A stretch of DNA of 64,000 bases from Methanobacterium sp. UBA279 (GCA_002502855.1 DAQK01000015.1:1-64000); one strand, 5' to 3'. Positions 41,581-50,993 are shown, counted from the stretch's first letter. A program made the numbers and translations. The notes: generated by a model not told the origin, from the sequence alone.

Positions 41581-43134
41581 TTATTCATAATGCTCCAGTA
41601 TGGTTCTACGTAACTCCTTTTCAGATTCAGCTATTACTTCTACATTATCTACTGGAATATCCTGTTCTTTAAGATATTTTAAGAGTTCAGCCGGGGTTTT
41701 GCTTTCTTCTAAGTCTACTACCACTGAATTTGACTCAGAAGATATTTTTATAGGTGAATAATCTTCCAGGGCCTGGTAAGCCTCCTCAACAGCACCTGTT
41801 TTCACCCGGAAGGTGCGTATTTTGTTGGGTATTTGGGCAATGTCGATGTTCATTCTCTGCAAAACAATTAAAACATGCTTATTTAAGGCTTCTTCAAGGA
41901 TGGGGATGTCGATTAAATCTTTATTTTGAATTATACGGACTGACTGGGCAATTTGAGCCACATCCCTTGCATGGGCGAAGCTGGGTTCCAGACCTTCCCC
42001 TCCTTTTTTACGAGTTTTATAAACTTTTCTGAACCGTTCCAGCACCCCTTCATCGTAATCTTCATCAAGGAGCTCCATGTTTCGTCTGAAGACCTCTACA
42101 ACATCGTCCAGGTTGGGATTCATTAGAAAAATGTGTAGAGGAGCTCTTCTAAGGTGGGCTTCGTCCATGATACTTATATCCAAGTTGGTGGAGAACACTG
42201 GAATGAAATGAGTATGTACAATGACCGGTATCCCTCTCACATAGATGGCGTCTTTTTTATTTTCCATGGGAACGATGAGACGGTTTAAGATCATCTCATG
42301 GTCATCCCTCTGTCTTCCTAAATCATCTATAAGCAGTATCCCACCGTTTGCCTTTATTATGGGTGAGGTTTCATACACACCTTTATTGGCATCATAATTG
42401 GTTTCTAATTTATTCAAGCTCAATTCAGCACCAGTTATAACAAATGGGGCGTATATTTTCACCCAACGTGGATCCTGGGGTTGTTCTTCACATTTTCTAT
42501 GGAAATCCTGATCGTAAAGCTGTATCACCCTACCACTGAACTCTATAAATTTGGGAATTACGAGTGGGGGTAGTAGTTCTGGCATTTTACTTATAATAAA
42601 TGTTTTACCAGTTCCTGGGGAACCGTAGACAAATATGCCCTTACCAATGGTACATGACTCCATCATACACTCTTTAGCGTAATTAACTCCCACTATATCC
42701 TTAAATGCGTATTCTACCACATTACTGGGGATTTTTATGGGATAACGGTCTTTCATCTGTAATTCCATTACAGTATAGTAATCTTCATAGGCCACCGGGG
42801 CGATTCCGATGTAGGGATTTTCTTCAGTAACACCACGGGCTTTTTCACGGCCTTTCTGGGTTATGGTGAATTGTATACTGGAAAATAGGAACCCTCCACT
42901 GGTAGGGGCACAAAAACCTCCTTTTTCCAGGTCATTTAATACTTTTTCCATTATATCCCAGTGTATCCCGGTAATCTCGTTGATCACGCTGGTTTTAACG
43001 GTACCAAAACTAGAGACAATTTTTAAAATCAAATCTTTTATAAAAGATTCAGATAATTTAAGTTCTTCCAGGGTTCTGGGTTGTTCAAGATATTTAAATA
43101 GTTTTTCCATCTTAGGACCGTGATAATAATCCAT
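41581..43134 (-). CDS. AAA ATPase with N-terminal winged-helix region, unknown role
   Basis: A protein of 517 residues. The N-terminal 130 residues look like a winged-helix-type domain (SFGTVKTSVINEITGIHWDI, VLNDLEKGGFCAP). The AAA core has Walker A VYGSPGTGKTFIISKMPELL (about residue 185), Walker B GGILLIDDLGRQRDD (about 280), and sensor-like FSTNLD and HLRRAPLH. A C-terminal domain of about 100 residues follows. Related ATPases sit near type IV pilus or Tad-type genes in some bacteria, but none is present here. I chose the ATG at 43134, after AGGGGATGTATTATT; an upstream TTG would add 12 residues. Confidence 0.75.
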   Translation of the reverse strand: MDYYHGPKMEKLFKYLEQPRTLEELKLSESFIKDLILKIVSSFGTVKTSVINEITGIHWDIMEKVLNDLEKGGFCAPTSGGFLFSSIQFTITQKGREKARGVTEENPYIGIAPVAYEDYYTVMELQMKDRYPIKIPSNVVEYAFKDIVGVNYAKECMMESCTIGKGIFVYGSPGTGKTFIISKMPELLPPLVIPKFIEFSGRVIQLYDQDFHRKCEEQPQDPRWVKIYAPFVITGAELSLNKLETNYDANKGVYETSPIIKANGGILLIDDLGRQRDDHEMILNRLIVPMENKKDAIYVRGIPVIVHTHFIPVFSTNLDISIMDEAHLRRAPLHIFLMNPNLDDVVEVFRRNMELLDEDYDEGVLERFRKVYKTRKKGGEGLEPSFAHARDVAQIAQSVRIIQNKDLIDIPILEEALNKHVLIVLQRMNIDIAQIPNKIRTFRVKTGAVEEAYQALEDYSPIKISSESNSVVVDLEESKTPAELLKYLKEQDIPVDNVEVIAESEKELRRTILEHYE

Positions 43135-43310
43135 AATAATACATCCCCTACAATGTTTAATCTCTTTCAAATTAAATATGTTGTAATATATTATCCCTCT
43201 TCATATAAAAACTAGAAACCAGTAAAGATCACTGAGAAATTGATGACCGGTGGTTTATGTAAAATTTATGGGTGCTTTTTTTAAAAAAATCAGGGTTTAC
43301 AAAAATGGGG

Positions 43311-43991
43311 TTAAAGTATCTTCTTAATGTCCTGAAGGTTGGGTAGAACTTCCAGTTCAATATTCCTCTCCTTCAAGAATAACTTTTCCTCTCGACTTAA
43401 CTCAGAATTAACCAGGATAGCATCCATTCCAATATCAATAGCCCCCAGGATATCTTCGCTGAATTTATTACCGATCATGATGGAATTTTCGGCATTACAT
43501 CCCATCCTGTCCAGGGCCTGCTGGAATATTTTCTTATCTGGTTTCTCCGCACCTACCTCTTCAGAAGTTATTACTTCATCGAAAAAATGGTACAGACCAA
43601 GTCTTATAAGCTTCTCCCATTGTTTAATGGTGATTCCATTGGATATAACCCCTAAATGGTAGCCCTGACTTTTCAAGTAGATCAGAGTGGGTATGGTTTC
43701 TGGAAACAGTCTTAAAAGAGCGAATTTAACGTTATGGTAGGTTATCATTCCCAGGGCAATTAATAGAGGTTTTTCCTCACCAAATACCTGTTTGGTCAAA
43801 ACGTTGAAATGCTTATCATAGTTGGAGCCTTTCTCCTTTATTATCTCCCGGAGTAATTTGTAGGCCTCATCTGAGGACAAGGGTAACCCCGCATCTATCA
43901 TCACGCCAATGGCTGCCTTTCTAGCTAACTTGGCAAAACCAGATGTGTCGTATAAAGTATCATCAATATCAAAGAAGACAGCTTTGCTCAT
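43311..43991 (-). CDS. HAD-superfamily hydrolase (subfamily IA)
   Basis: A phosphatase-like protein of 226 residues. Motif I is FFDIDDTLYD (residues 6-15) with the nucleophilic Asp, motif II is GVISNGITIKQW, motif III is the Lys in GAEKPDKKIF, and motif IV is IGNKFSEDILGA. All catalytic residues are present, so it should be active on a small phosphate ester; the substrate is unknown. The ATG at 43991 is preceded by AAAGGGTATATAC. A longer in-frame ORF upstream is hydrophobic by chance and lacks a site. Confidence 0.88.
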   Translation of the reverse strand: MSKAVFFDIDDTLYDTSGFAKLARKAAIGVMIDAGLPLSSDEAYKLLREIIKEKGSNYDKHFNVLTKQVFGEEKPLLIALGMITYHNVKFALLRLFPETIPTLIYLKSQGYHLGVISNGITIKQWEKLIRLGLYHFFDEVITSEEVGAEKPDKKIFQQALDRMGCNAENSIMIGNKFSEDILGAIDIGMDAILVNSELSREEKLFLKERNIELEVLPNLQDIKKIL

Positions 43992-44115
43992 GTATATACC
44001 CTTTAGCAGAAATACTATTAAACCTTTTATAAAATTGATCAAAAAAAAATTCTATTAGAAAATTCCATTAAAAAAAAATTGTTTATAAAAAGAAATTTTA
44101 CACGATGCATTTCAC

Positions 44116-44787
44116 CTAAAAAAATGCATCCAGACTGCTCTGTTTTTCTTTATGAATAATATCTTCCTTAGGATAACCTACAGCCTCTATAATTCGGGTA
44201 ACAGCTGGTAAAACCTGATTATCAATGTAGTATGAAGGATCGTATTGGGAGACGTCGGCGTCTTCCAGGGGAACCGCCCTTTGACTGATGGTGTCTCTCC
44301 CCTTTACCACCACGTATCTGATGATGGTACCGGGACCTACTTTCCTGCCCTTCAAGAGGGCCTTTTTAGCAGCCATCACATGTGGTGCGCTTTGAACGTA
44401 TTCCTCTGGGTTTTTGGTTAGCTGGGTGTGGATCACCAGGTCTTCCAGGGAGATTTTCCCATCCTTTATTTCCTGTATAGTATCCTGAACGATTCTCACG
44501 GCCTTTTGGGGTGATCCTTCCTCCAGCAAGGCCCTTAATACTTTTTCCTGGGTTTTTTTAGCTACAGGGGCCCAGTCTCGCCTGACAAGTTCCAGGCCCT
44601 TTACCACGATGTTACCGTCCTGTATCAGTGCGTACCGTTTCTTGGTTACGAAGAAGCCCCTCTGGAAAAAACCCTCAAACTCGAGCTCCATGCCTTCTGG
44701 AAGGTTCTGATTAACCTGGAAAATGAAGCTTTGTGCTTTATCTTTGATCTCTAAAAATCGGCTGTTATCATTCAACCAGTACACCAT
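44116..44787 (-). CDS. polB2: Family B DNA polymerase small piece (PolB2 of the split enzyme)
   Basis: A protein of 223 residues corresponding to the C-terminal palm/thumb part of an archaeal family B polymerase. In Methanothermobacter the enzyme is encoded by two separated genes, and this matches the small one in length and content. It carries VTKKRYALIQDG (the KKRY motif), GLELVRRDWAPVAKKTQ and VKGRDTISQRAVPLEDAD. It ends in a PCNA-binding PIP box, QSSLDAFF. The larger piece is not in this window. It overlaps rps8e by 20 bases and has no clear ribosome site, so translation is probably coupled to rps8e. Confidence 0.92.
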   Translation of the reverse strand: MVYWLNDNSRFLEIKDKAQSFIFQVNQNLPEGMELEFEGFFQRGFFVTKKRYALIQDGNIVVKGLELVRRDWAPVAKKTQEKVLRALLEEGSPQKAVRIVQDTIQEIKDGKISLEDLVIHTQLTKNPEEYVQSAPHVMAAKKALLKGRKVGPGTIIRYVVVKGRDTISQRAVPLEDADVSQYDPSYYIDNQVLPAVTRIIEAVGYPKEDIIHKEKQSSLDAFF

Positions 44788-45148
44788 TTATGATGCCGTG
44801 TTGACCTGGCCGGGATGTTACCTTTACTTTACCCAGACTGGTTTCCACCACGGCACCTTTGTTTATAATGTTCCTTCTTACAAATTGGATGTTGGCCGCA
44901 TTTTCGATGACGTTTAGAATCTCAGTTACCTGGACCTGGTTGTTTTTAGGGTCCACCACGTTTATCTTGTTTTCATTGGTAAGGCGGATCTTTTCATTTC
45001 CCCCTTTAGCACGGATCTTCTTGATCTTACGTTCACCAATCTTGGTCTCTGCTGGGTCCCTTCCAAATTCGATCTTTCTTTTATTTCGATTAGATTTACT
45101 CCGTCCGCCGGTGTGTTTTCTCAATGATTTTCCTTGCCATATTGCCAT
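44768..45148 (-). CDS. rps8e: 30S ribosomal protein S8e
   Basis: A basic protein of 126 residues matching archaeal S8e: AIWQGKSLRKHTGGRSKSNR at the N-terminus, then EFGRDPAETKIGERKIKKIR and the C-terminal VKVTSRPGQHGIINGVLVE. It is a small-subunit rRNA-binding protein. AGGTGAAATA precedes the ATG. It is the promoter-proximal gene of a pair with polB2. Confidence 0.96.
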   Translation of the reverse strand: MAIWQGKSLRKHTGGRSKSNRNKRKIEFGRDPAETKIGERKIKKIRAKGGNEKIRLTNENKINVVDPKNNQVQVTEILNVIENAANIQFVRRNIINKGAVVETSLGKVKVTSRPGQHGIINGVLVE

Positions 45149-45468
45149 TATTTCACCTCAAATAACAAATCTTATAAAAATGAAAGCATTCAATCACTTT
45201 TGTTATCTTAAATTAGGTTTCATCTGTATACTTTCATTAGATTAAAACATAGTCACATTACAAGTTATTTAATTTTTTGATGGATAAACCTTTACTGATG
45301 TTTGTACTGAATATATATAACTATACTTAAATATGTGTAAGATGAAATAAAATTAGTTATCTAGTAAATCGAAACTATTTTCAATATTAATTATATTTTT
45401 ATTAAATCAATTGAAAGTTGAAATTTAAGAGATAATAATCTAAATTTTCATGGTAAGGTGAGATTATA
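45149..45468. promoter_or_regulatory. Divergent promoter region between rps8e and hypE
   Basis: A 320-base AT-rich region without a gene. Several TATA-like stretches are present, such as ATATATATAACTATACTTAA near 45308-45328. The hypE Shine-Dalgarno GGTGA lies at its right end. Confidence 0.4.
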
Positions 45469-46479
45469 ATGAAAATCGGGATGTCACATGGGGCCGGCGG
45501 AGAAATCATGCAGGGCCTGATATCAGGAATCATACTGGAAAATATCAAAAATAAAAGTGTAAACGGTGGAATCGGATTAGAGGAACTGGATGACGGAGCC
45601 ACCATCCCCCTGGATGAATATGAAATTGTATTAAGCACAGACAGTCATACCATCGACCCAATCTTCTTTCCTGGAGGAGATATAGGAAAAATATCCATAG
45701 CCGGGACTGTAAACGACGTATCAGTCATGGGCGCTAAGCCACTGGCCATAGCCAGTGCCATGGTTATCAGTGAAGGATTTTCCAGTGAAGACCTGGAGAA
45801 GATAGTGAAATCCATGGATGCAGTGGCTACTGAAGCAGGAGTAGCCATAGTAACCGGTGATACAAAGGTCATGGAGAAAGATAAACTGGACAAGATAATA
45901 ATAGCCACCACAGGCATAGGAATCGCCCGAAAAGGAGAAATAAAAAGGGATTCAGGCTTAAAGGTTGGCGATAAGATAATCCTCACCGGAAGTGTGGGTG
46001 ACCATGGGATATCCCTCATGTCCTTCCGGGAAGGGTTCGGATTTGATACAGACCTCAAATCAGACGTCGCCCCCGTATGGGGAATGGTTAAAGCTGCCCT
46101 GGAAATTGGGGGTGTCACCGCCATGAAGGACCCTACCAGGGGAGGTATTGCCAACGCCCTGAATGAACTGGCCTCTAAATCTGGAGTGGGAATGCTCATC
46201 GACGAGGAGAAGATACCATTTAAAAAGGAAGTCAATGCTGCCTCTGAAATGTTGGGAATAGACCCTTATGAAGTTGCAAATGAGGGAAAGGTAATACTGG
46301 GAGTGGAAAAAGAGAAGGCCCCGGAAATTTTAGAGGCCATTCGAAAGACCAAGTATGGAAAGGAAGCCCAGATTATTGGTGAGGTCACCGAGGATGAACA
46401 TGTGATTATGATAACCACTCTCGGGGGTAAAAGGATTCTGGAAGAGCCTATAGCTGATCCAGTGCCCAGAGTTTGTTAA
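45469..46479 (+). CDS. hypE: Hydrogenase maturation protein HypE
   Basis: A protein of 336 residues that dehydrates the carbamoyl group on its C-terminal cysteine to a cyano ligand for the [NiFe] centre of hydrogenases. The start GMSHGAGGEIMQGLI, the nucleotide loop STDSHTIDPIFFPGGDIGKI, KDPTRGGIANALNELA and the terminal PRVC with the essential last Cys are all intact. The organism must therefore make [NiFe] hydrogenases. HypF and the other maturation genes are not nearby. GGTGAGATTATA precedes the ATG. Confidence 0.96.
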   Translation: MKIGMSHGAGGEIMQGLISGIILENIKNKSVNGGIGLEELDDGATIPLDEYEIVLSTDSHTIDPIFFPGGDIGKISIAGTVNDVSVMGAKPLAIASAMVISEGFSSEDLEKIVKSMDAVATEAGVAIVTGDTKVMEKDKLDKIIIATTGIGIARKGEIKRDSGLKVGDKIILTGSVGDHGISLMSFREGFGFDTDLKSDVAPVWGMVKAALEIGGVTAMKDPTRGGIANALNELASKSGVGMLIDEEKIPFKKEVNAASEMLGIDPYEVANEGKVILGVEKEKAPEILEAIRKTKYGKEAQIIGEVTEDEHVIMITTLGGKRILEEPIADPVPRVC

Positions 46480-46563
46480 ATAATTTAGTTTGGTTCATTA
46501 AATACATCTATAAACTTATTTAAACATAAAATAGTATTAACAAATTGAGAAGGAGAGGATCCC

Positions 46564-46980
46564 ATGCCAGGTTTATGGGGGAAGCGACTTATAGCTTTGA
46601 TTATCGATGCTTTAATTATCACACTGTTATTATGGGTTATAGTAGCTGTTATTTATCCAGTGATTGTATTACTTAATCTACTTGTACTTTTTAATATCTG
46701 GGTTCCACTTGCCGCAGTAGTGATCGTGGCCTATTTCACTTACTTTGAAGGTAAATACAGTACTACACCAGGAAAGAACGTTATGAAATTAAAAGTCAGG
46801 GCAATCAAGGGGGAAATAGGTTATAAAAAGACATTAATACGGAATTTATCCAAGATTTTATGGTTCCCACTGGTAGTGGATGTTATAGTGGGCTTCGCCA
46901 TGGGAAAACCCAGGGAAAGATACTTGGATCGCTTGGCTAAAACAGAAGTGGTTAAAACAGAGGAAGTGGAAGATCCATAG
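46564..46980 (+). CDS. RDD family membrane protein
   Basis: A protein of 138 residues. The family's Arg-Asp-Asp arrangement is seen as KRLIALIIDALIITLL (Arg then Asp in the first helix) and a second Asp-containing region (RERYLDRLAKTEVV). Hydrophobic segments at about 11-33, 37-60 and 95-112 flank the polar YSTTPGKNVMKLKVR loop typical of RDD proteins. Such proteins are thought to be transporters, with some acting in Na+ tolerance; the substrate here is unknown. AAGGAGAGGATCCC precedes the ATG. Confidence 0.8.
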   Translation: MPGLWGKRLIALIIDALIITLLLWVIVAVIYPVIVLLNLLVLFNIWVPLAAVVIVAYFTYFEGKYSTTPGKNVMKLKVRAIKGEIGYKKTLIRNLSKILWFPLVVDVIVGFAMGKPRERYLDRLAKTEVVKTEEVEDP

Positions 46981-47044
46981 AAAAATCTGGAACAATCCAC
47001 CTCATCTGATTAAATTTTTTTTAAAAAACTTTGTTTCTTTTTTT

Positions 47045-47307
47045 TTATTCCACTATTCTAACTTCCTGCACTGATGGTTTGGCTATAACTCTGGCAATTA
47101 TCAGGGTGGCTACCACTGCTATTATGATTATCAAAATAGCGTATATTAACAATCCTGTAATACCGCTGTCTGCCTGGAAGTACTGGAGTATTATGCCTTA
47201 ATAGCTTCATTTCAGGTGAGTGCCGCTATTAATCCAAGTGCTGTGGTCATCAAAGTGGCAATTGTTTGAGATACCTGACCTTTTATATCTTTTACATCCT
47301 CCTTCAT
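47045..47307 (-). pseudogene. DUF5654 small membrane protein, broken by a stop and a frameshift
   Basis: The start is good: GGAGG then ATG at 47307, with MKEDVKDIKGQVSQTIATLM at the N-terminus. The next conserved block should contain a Trp-Asn-Glu-Ala sequence, but the codon before NEAIKA is TGA (about 47215). A few codons later the frame is lost, and the rest is intact in another frame: QYFQADSGITGLLIYAILII, then ARVIAKPSVQEVRIVE to a TAA at 47045. One nonsense change and one missing base explain everything. The surrounding gap has T-runs and nothing else. Confidence 0.7.
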
Positions 47308-47491
47308 CAGTTTACCTCCAATCAAACTATATTACTTTTCTGTTAAAACTTATTAAAGTAAGTTCACCCAATTTTTGCGCTGGATGGTTAGATTTCACTG
47401 AATTTGTTTAAAAAAATTAAAATAATAGGTTAATTAATAAAACAAATTGACCATTAAAATAAAAACAAAAAAAACTCCAACACAGGATACC

Positions 47492-48154
47492 ATGAGAAAT
47501 CTAAAACATTTTTTTCTAACCAACATGTTCATGGGGGCTTCAACCAAACAGGGCCATGAAATTGCCACAAAAAGTAGGAAAATAGTGAAATCCCTGATAG
47601 ATGATAAAATCAGGCACCTGAAACCGGAAGAGAGATCCATAGTGGAGAGGATAGTGCACTCCACAGCCGACCCAGAATATGCGGAAATCACCAGGATGAG
47701 CCCGGATTTTGTAGATGAAAGCTTAAAATCAATCCAGGCCGGTAAGGACATATTGACCGATATAAACATGGTAAAAGTGGGTATAAATAAATATCCCGGT
47801 AAGGTCAGGTGCTGCATCAACCATGAAAAGACCCTGGAAATTGCAAAAAGGGAAGGAATAACCCGGGCAGCAGCCGCCATGCAGGTCGCTGCAGAGGATG
47901 GATTCGACGGCATAGTGGCCATAGGAAACTCACCAACCGCCTTGCTCGAAGTCCTGGAGTTAACCCGGAAGGACCTGATGAAGGTAAAATCAGTAATAGG
48001 TGTCCCGGTAGGATTTGTAGGGGCTGCTGAGGCAAAAAAAGCATTGGATGAAACTGACATCCCTCATCTAATAACCGGGGGGCCTAAAGGCGGGACTCCC
48101 GTGGCGGTTGCGGCTGTAAATGCCCTGATCAATCTTGATGAAGCATCGAGATGA
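47492..48154 (+). CDS. cbiC: Cobalt-precorrin-8 methylmutase
   Basis: A protein of about 220 residues. CbiC moves a methyl group on the corrin ring to form cobyrinate, late in the anaerobic B12 route. The catalytic His lies in RIVHSTADPEYAEITR. The substrate-binding region VGFVGAAEAKKAL and the C-terminal LITGGPKGGTPVAVAAVNAL are intact. I chose the ATG at 47492 with AGGATACC upstream. An in-frame TTG 45 bases earlier adds a lysine-rich tail; a later Met (GASTKQG region) is also possible. It is followed by hemL, another tetrapyrrole gene. Confidence 0.92.
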   Translation: MRNLKHFFLTNMFMGASTKQGHEIATKSRKIVKSLIDDKIRHLKPEERSIVERIVHSTADPEYAEITRMSPDFVDESLKSIQAGKDILTDINMVKVGINKYPGKVRCCINHEKTLEIAKREGITRAAAAMQVAAEDGFDGIVAIGNSPTALLEVLELTRKDLMKVKSVIGVPVGFVGAAEAKKALDETDIPHLITGGPKGGTPVAVAAVNALINLDEASR

Positions 48155-48249
48155 CTTGTTTTATTTAAAGAGGAGATTTCATTGATTGATTTAAAATAGG
48201 GATTTATAAGGATGATTAAGAATTCTATGGATTTAAAGGAGAATACACC

Positions 48250-49503
48250 ATGAAATCAGAAGATCTATTTAACGAAGCTAAAAAATATCTACCTGGAGGG
48301 GTTGATTCCCCTGTAAGGGCCTTCAAACCCTACCCTTTCTTTGCTGAATGTGCTTCCGGCTCACATCTAAAGGACGTGGATGGTAAAGATTATATAGATT
48401 ATTGTTTGGCCTACGGTCCCCTGGTTCTAGGACATTCCCACCCAGACATAATTAAAGCAGTGAAAAAACAGCTTGAACTGGGTACAGCCTACGGTGTGCC
48501 CACTCAGAATGAGATAGAATTAGCTAAGTTGGTTACTGGGTGGGTGCCCTGTGCCGACATGGTGAGATTTGTAAATTCAGGTACAGAGGCCACCATGAGC
48601 GCTATAAGACTCGCGAGAGCCGTAACCGGCAGGAAGAAGATCGTTAAATTTGAAGGATCCTACCACGGAGCTCACGATTACGTGCTGGTGAAATCCGGAT
48701 CAGGGGCCATGGGGTTGCCTGATTCACCAGGAGTACCCGAGGAAACCACTAAAAATACCGTACTGATTCCATTTAATGATACTGAGGCAGTGGAGGATTT
48801 AATCCGAGAAGAAGGGGAGGAGATAGCTACCATCATCGTTGAACCGGTGATGGGTAACGTGGGCTGCATCCCACCAAGAGAGGGTTACCTTGAATTTTTA
48901 CGCCAGATCACCAGTGAAAACGGCATCATACTCATCTTCGACGAGGTGATAACTGGTTTTAGACTGGCAGAGGGAGGTGCACAGGAATATTACGGTGTAA
49001 CACCCGATCTGGTAACTTTTGGGAAAATATTAGGTGGTGGGTTCCCTATAGGGGCAATATCTGGAAAACGAGAGTACATGGAGAAAGTAGCCCCACAGGG
49101 GGATGTTTACCAGGCAGGTACCTTTAATGGAAATCCTATATCAATCACAGCCGGTCTCACCACACTGAAACTTCTCGATAAAAACTTCTACACCCAGCTG
49201 GAGAAGAAAGGCCAGTACCTGCGAAAGGGTATTGGAGATATTTTAGAAGAACAGGATTTAAATTATAAAGTCGCTGGACTAAGCTCCATGTTTCAGATAT
49301 ACTTCACTGGTAAGGATGTGCACGATTACCAGGATGCAAAAACAGCCGATACTCAGAAGTTCGACAAATATTTCCATAAACTCCTGGAAAAAGGGGTGTT
49401 TATTCCCCCATCCCAGTTTGAATGCTGCTTTATTTCCTTAAAACACTCTGAAGATGACTTAGAACATACCTTAGAGGCTGTTGGAGAAGCACTGAAGGGA
49501 TAA
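48250..49503 (+). CDS. hemL: Glutamate-1-semialdehyde 2,1-aminomutase
   Basis: A PLP enzyme of 417 residues that makes 5-aminolevulinate, the start of F430, cobamide and siroheme synthesis. Typical blocks are YLPGGVDSPVRAFKPYPFF, RFVNSGTEATMSAIRLAR, KFEGSYHGAHD, IFDEVITGFR and the PLP lysine in TFGKILGGGFPIGA. Length is normal. AAGGAGAATACACC precedes the ATG. The 70 bases after it contain two T-rich, near-identical short repeats (CCTTTTTTAAAT type) that probably act as terminator. Confidence 0.97.
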   Translation: MKSEDLFNEAKKYLPGGVDSPVRAFKPYPFFAECASGSHLKDVDGKDYIDYCLAYGPLVLGHSHPDIIKAVKKQLELGTAYGVPTQNEIELAKLVTGWVPCADMVRFVNSGTEATMSAIRLARAVTGRKKIVKFEGSYHGAHDYVLVKSGSGAMGLPDSPGVPEETTKNTVLIPFNDTEAVEDLIREEGEEIATIIVEPVMGNVGCIPPREGYLEFLRQITSENGIILIFDEVITGFRLAEGGAQEYYGVTPDLVTFGKILGGGFPIGAISGKREYMEKVAPQGDVYQAGTFNGNPISITAGLTTLKLLDKNFYTQLEKKGQYLRKGIGDILEEQDLNYKVAGLSSMFQIYFTGKDVHDYQDAKTADTQKFDKYFHKLLEKGVFIPPSQFECCFISLKHSEDDLEHTLEAVGEALKG

Positions 49504-49572
49504 ATTTACCAAACTCCTTTTTTAAATTAATCTATTAAATTCCTTTTTTAAATCAATCAATGGAATCCCCTT

Positions 49573-50151
49573 TTAAATAAATAAAAACAGTAAAACCACC
49601 ACTACAACGATAACTACCAGAATAATAAATAAGGGAGTTTTTAAAAAACCAGTAAATGTAAGTTTCTCACTCTCATATGCCTTGGTCCGCTGTTCTCTTA
49701 CGATGGACATCAACCTATCTTCATTATCTGAGATATCATCTAGGAGTCTTTTCTGATTTTTGATATCAGCCTGTAGATTTCTTTCGTTTAAAACATCCCA
49801 TACTGTCCATCTTTCCTCTTTGATCTCGTTGAGCAGTTCTTCCTGGATATGTATATGGTTGGAAAGATTTTTAATTATGGCCTTTCTTTTTGCTGATTTA
49901 CTCTTAAGCAAGGTCAGTAACTGTTCTATTTCTTCTGTATCATTCAATTCATCAAACCCGGAATAATGATCAGAAGATTGGGTAGGTAGACTTTCAATGA
50001 ATTCTAACTCCCATCCACATTCACATGAGACAAAATCATCTTTACTCTCACCATCCTGAAGACGGTAGTAACCCTGACATTTTCTACAATATAGATACCC
50101 ATTAGATTCAAGTGGGAGTTGTTGTTTGGTAGCATCTTTAGGTGTGGTCAT
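49573..50151 (-). CDS. Zinc-ribbon protein with coiled coil and C-terminal membrane anchor
   Basis: A protein of 192 residues not matching a known family. The N-terminal ribbon (YCRKCQGYYRLQDGESKDDF then SCECGWELEF) is the same type as in the two genes at 10730-11912. A charged helical, probably coiled-coil region (about 75-160) follows, then a single hydrophobic tail anchor ending VVVLLFLFI. Translation therefore places the ribbon and coil in the cytoplasm at the membrane. The ATG has no obvious ribosome site. It is convergent with hemL and divergent from mtxX. Confidence 0.7.
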   Translation of the reverse strand: MTTPKDATKQQLPLESNGYLYCRKCQGYYRLQDGESKDDFVSCECGWELEFIESLPTQSSDHYSGFDELNDTEEIEQLLTLLKSKSAKRKAIIKNLSNHIHIQEELLNEIKEERWTVWDVLNERNLQADIKNQKRLLDDISDNEDRLMSIVREQRTKAYESEKLTFTGFLKTPLFIILVVIVVVVVLLFLFI

Positions 50152-50285
50152 TTTACAAACCTTATATATCGTTGTTAATGATTAGTAACTTATTGCCTAT
50201 ATATATTATCTTTTTTTATTAGGTAAAATCATATATTAATAGAGATCAAACTTGGCCCGGTTAAAAAGTTATTGAAGGGTATTAA

Positions 50286-50993
50286 ATGACGATAATTGCT
50301 GGTGTGGGGGGAAATAAAAATATAATAACCGCCTCACAGAGGGTGGATTTTCCTGTGCAACTGGTGGATTCTCCAGAAGAATTTATAGAGTCCATAATAG
50401 GTAATAAAGCTCAGGCCTATGTAAGGGGGTCCCTGGGTGCTTCCCAGATTATGGCTGGACTGAGAAACAGGTATAAGGAATTCTATCGTGCGTCTTTTAT
50501 AGAAATTAAGGGGCATAAATTTTTCCTGGCACCGGTGGGCATCGATGAAGGGGACCATCTGGAACAGAAACTGCAGATAATAGAGCTCGGGGCACGATTC
50601 CTGGAAAAAATTAATATTAAACCTAAAATAGCCATACTTTCCGGTGGCAGAGTCCAGGATCTTGGAAGAAGCCAGAAGATCGATAAATCCATTGCAGAGG
50701 GAGAGTTGTTAACAGAGATCACAAGGAATAAATATCCAGTTAAACATCATCATATATTGATCGAAGAAGCAATTCGTGATAATTCAAATTTTATACTGGC
50801 ACCAGATGGTATCACTGGGAATTTAATATTCAGATCCCTTGTTTTATCAGGATGTGGAGAAAGCCATGGCGCTGTAACCCTGGGAATGGACGTGATATTA
50901 ATCGATACTTCACGATCCCTCACAGTGGAAGGTTATACCCGGGCGTTGAAATTCGCCAAATACCTGATGGATTCAAAGATTAATAAACCTTAG
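50286..50993 (+). CDS. mtxX: Methanogenesis marker protein 4 (MtxX)
   Basis: A protein of 235 residues of the MtxX family, found in methanogens and related to phosphate acyltransferases. Family blocks are TIIAGVGGNKNIITASQ, AQAYVRGSLGASQIMAGLR, ILSGGRVQDLGRSQKIDKSI and GESHGAVTLGMDVILIDTSR. The biochemical role is not settled; it was first seen next to methyltransferase genes. The ATG is preceded by AAGGGTATTAA. It stands alone, and a T-rich gap follows. Confidence 0.88.
   Translation: MTIIAGVGGNKNIITASQRVDFPVQLVDSPEEFIESIIGNKAQAYVRGSLGASQIMAGLRNRYKEFYRASFIEIKGHKFFLAPVGIDEGDHLEQKLQIIELGARFLEKINIKPKIAILSGGRVQDLGRSQKIDKSIAEGELLTEITRNKYPVKHHHILIEEAIRDNSNFILAPDGITGNLIFRSLVLSGCGESHGAVTLGMDVILIDTSRSLTVEGYTRALKFAKYLMDSKINKP

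Noticed and set aside
45645..46235. A 196-codon minus-strand ORF inside hypE
   Set aside because: Shadow of hypE; no ribosome site and no domain.
47209..47217. TGA in the DUF5654 gene as recoded Trp or selenocysteine
   Set aside because: A frameshift follows within a few codons and no recoding element is visible, so gene decay is simpler.
47434..48060. A 208-codon minus-strand ORF opposite cbiC
   Set aside because: Shadow frame; cbiC on the plus strand has clear catalytic motifs.
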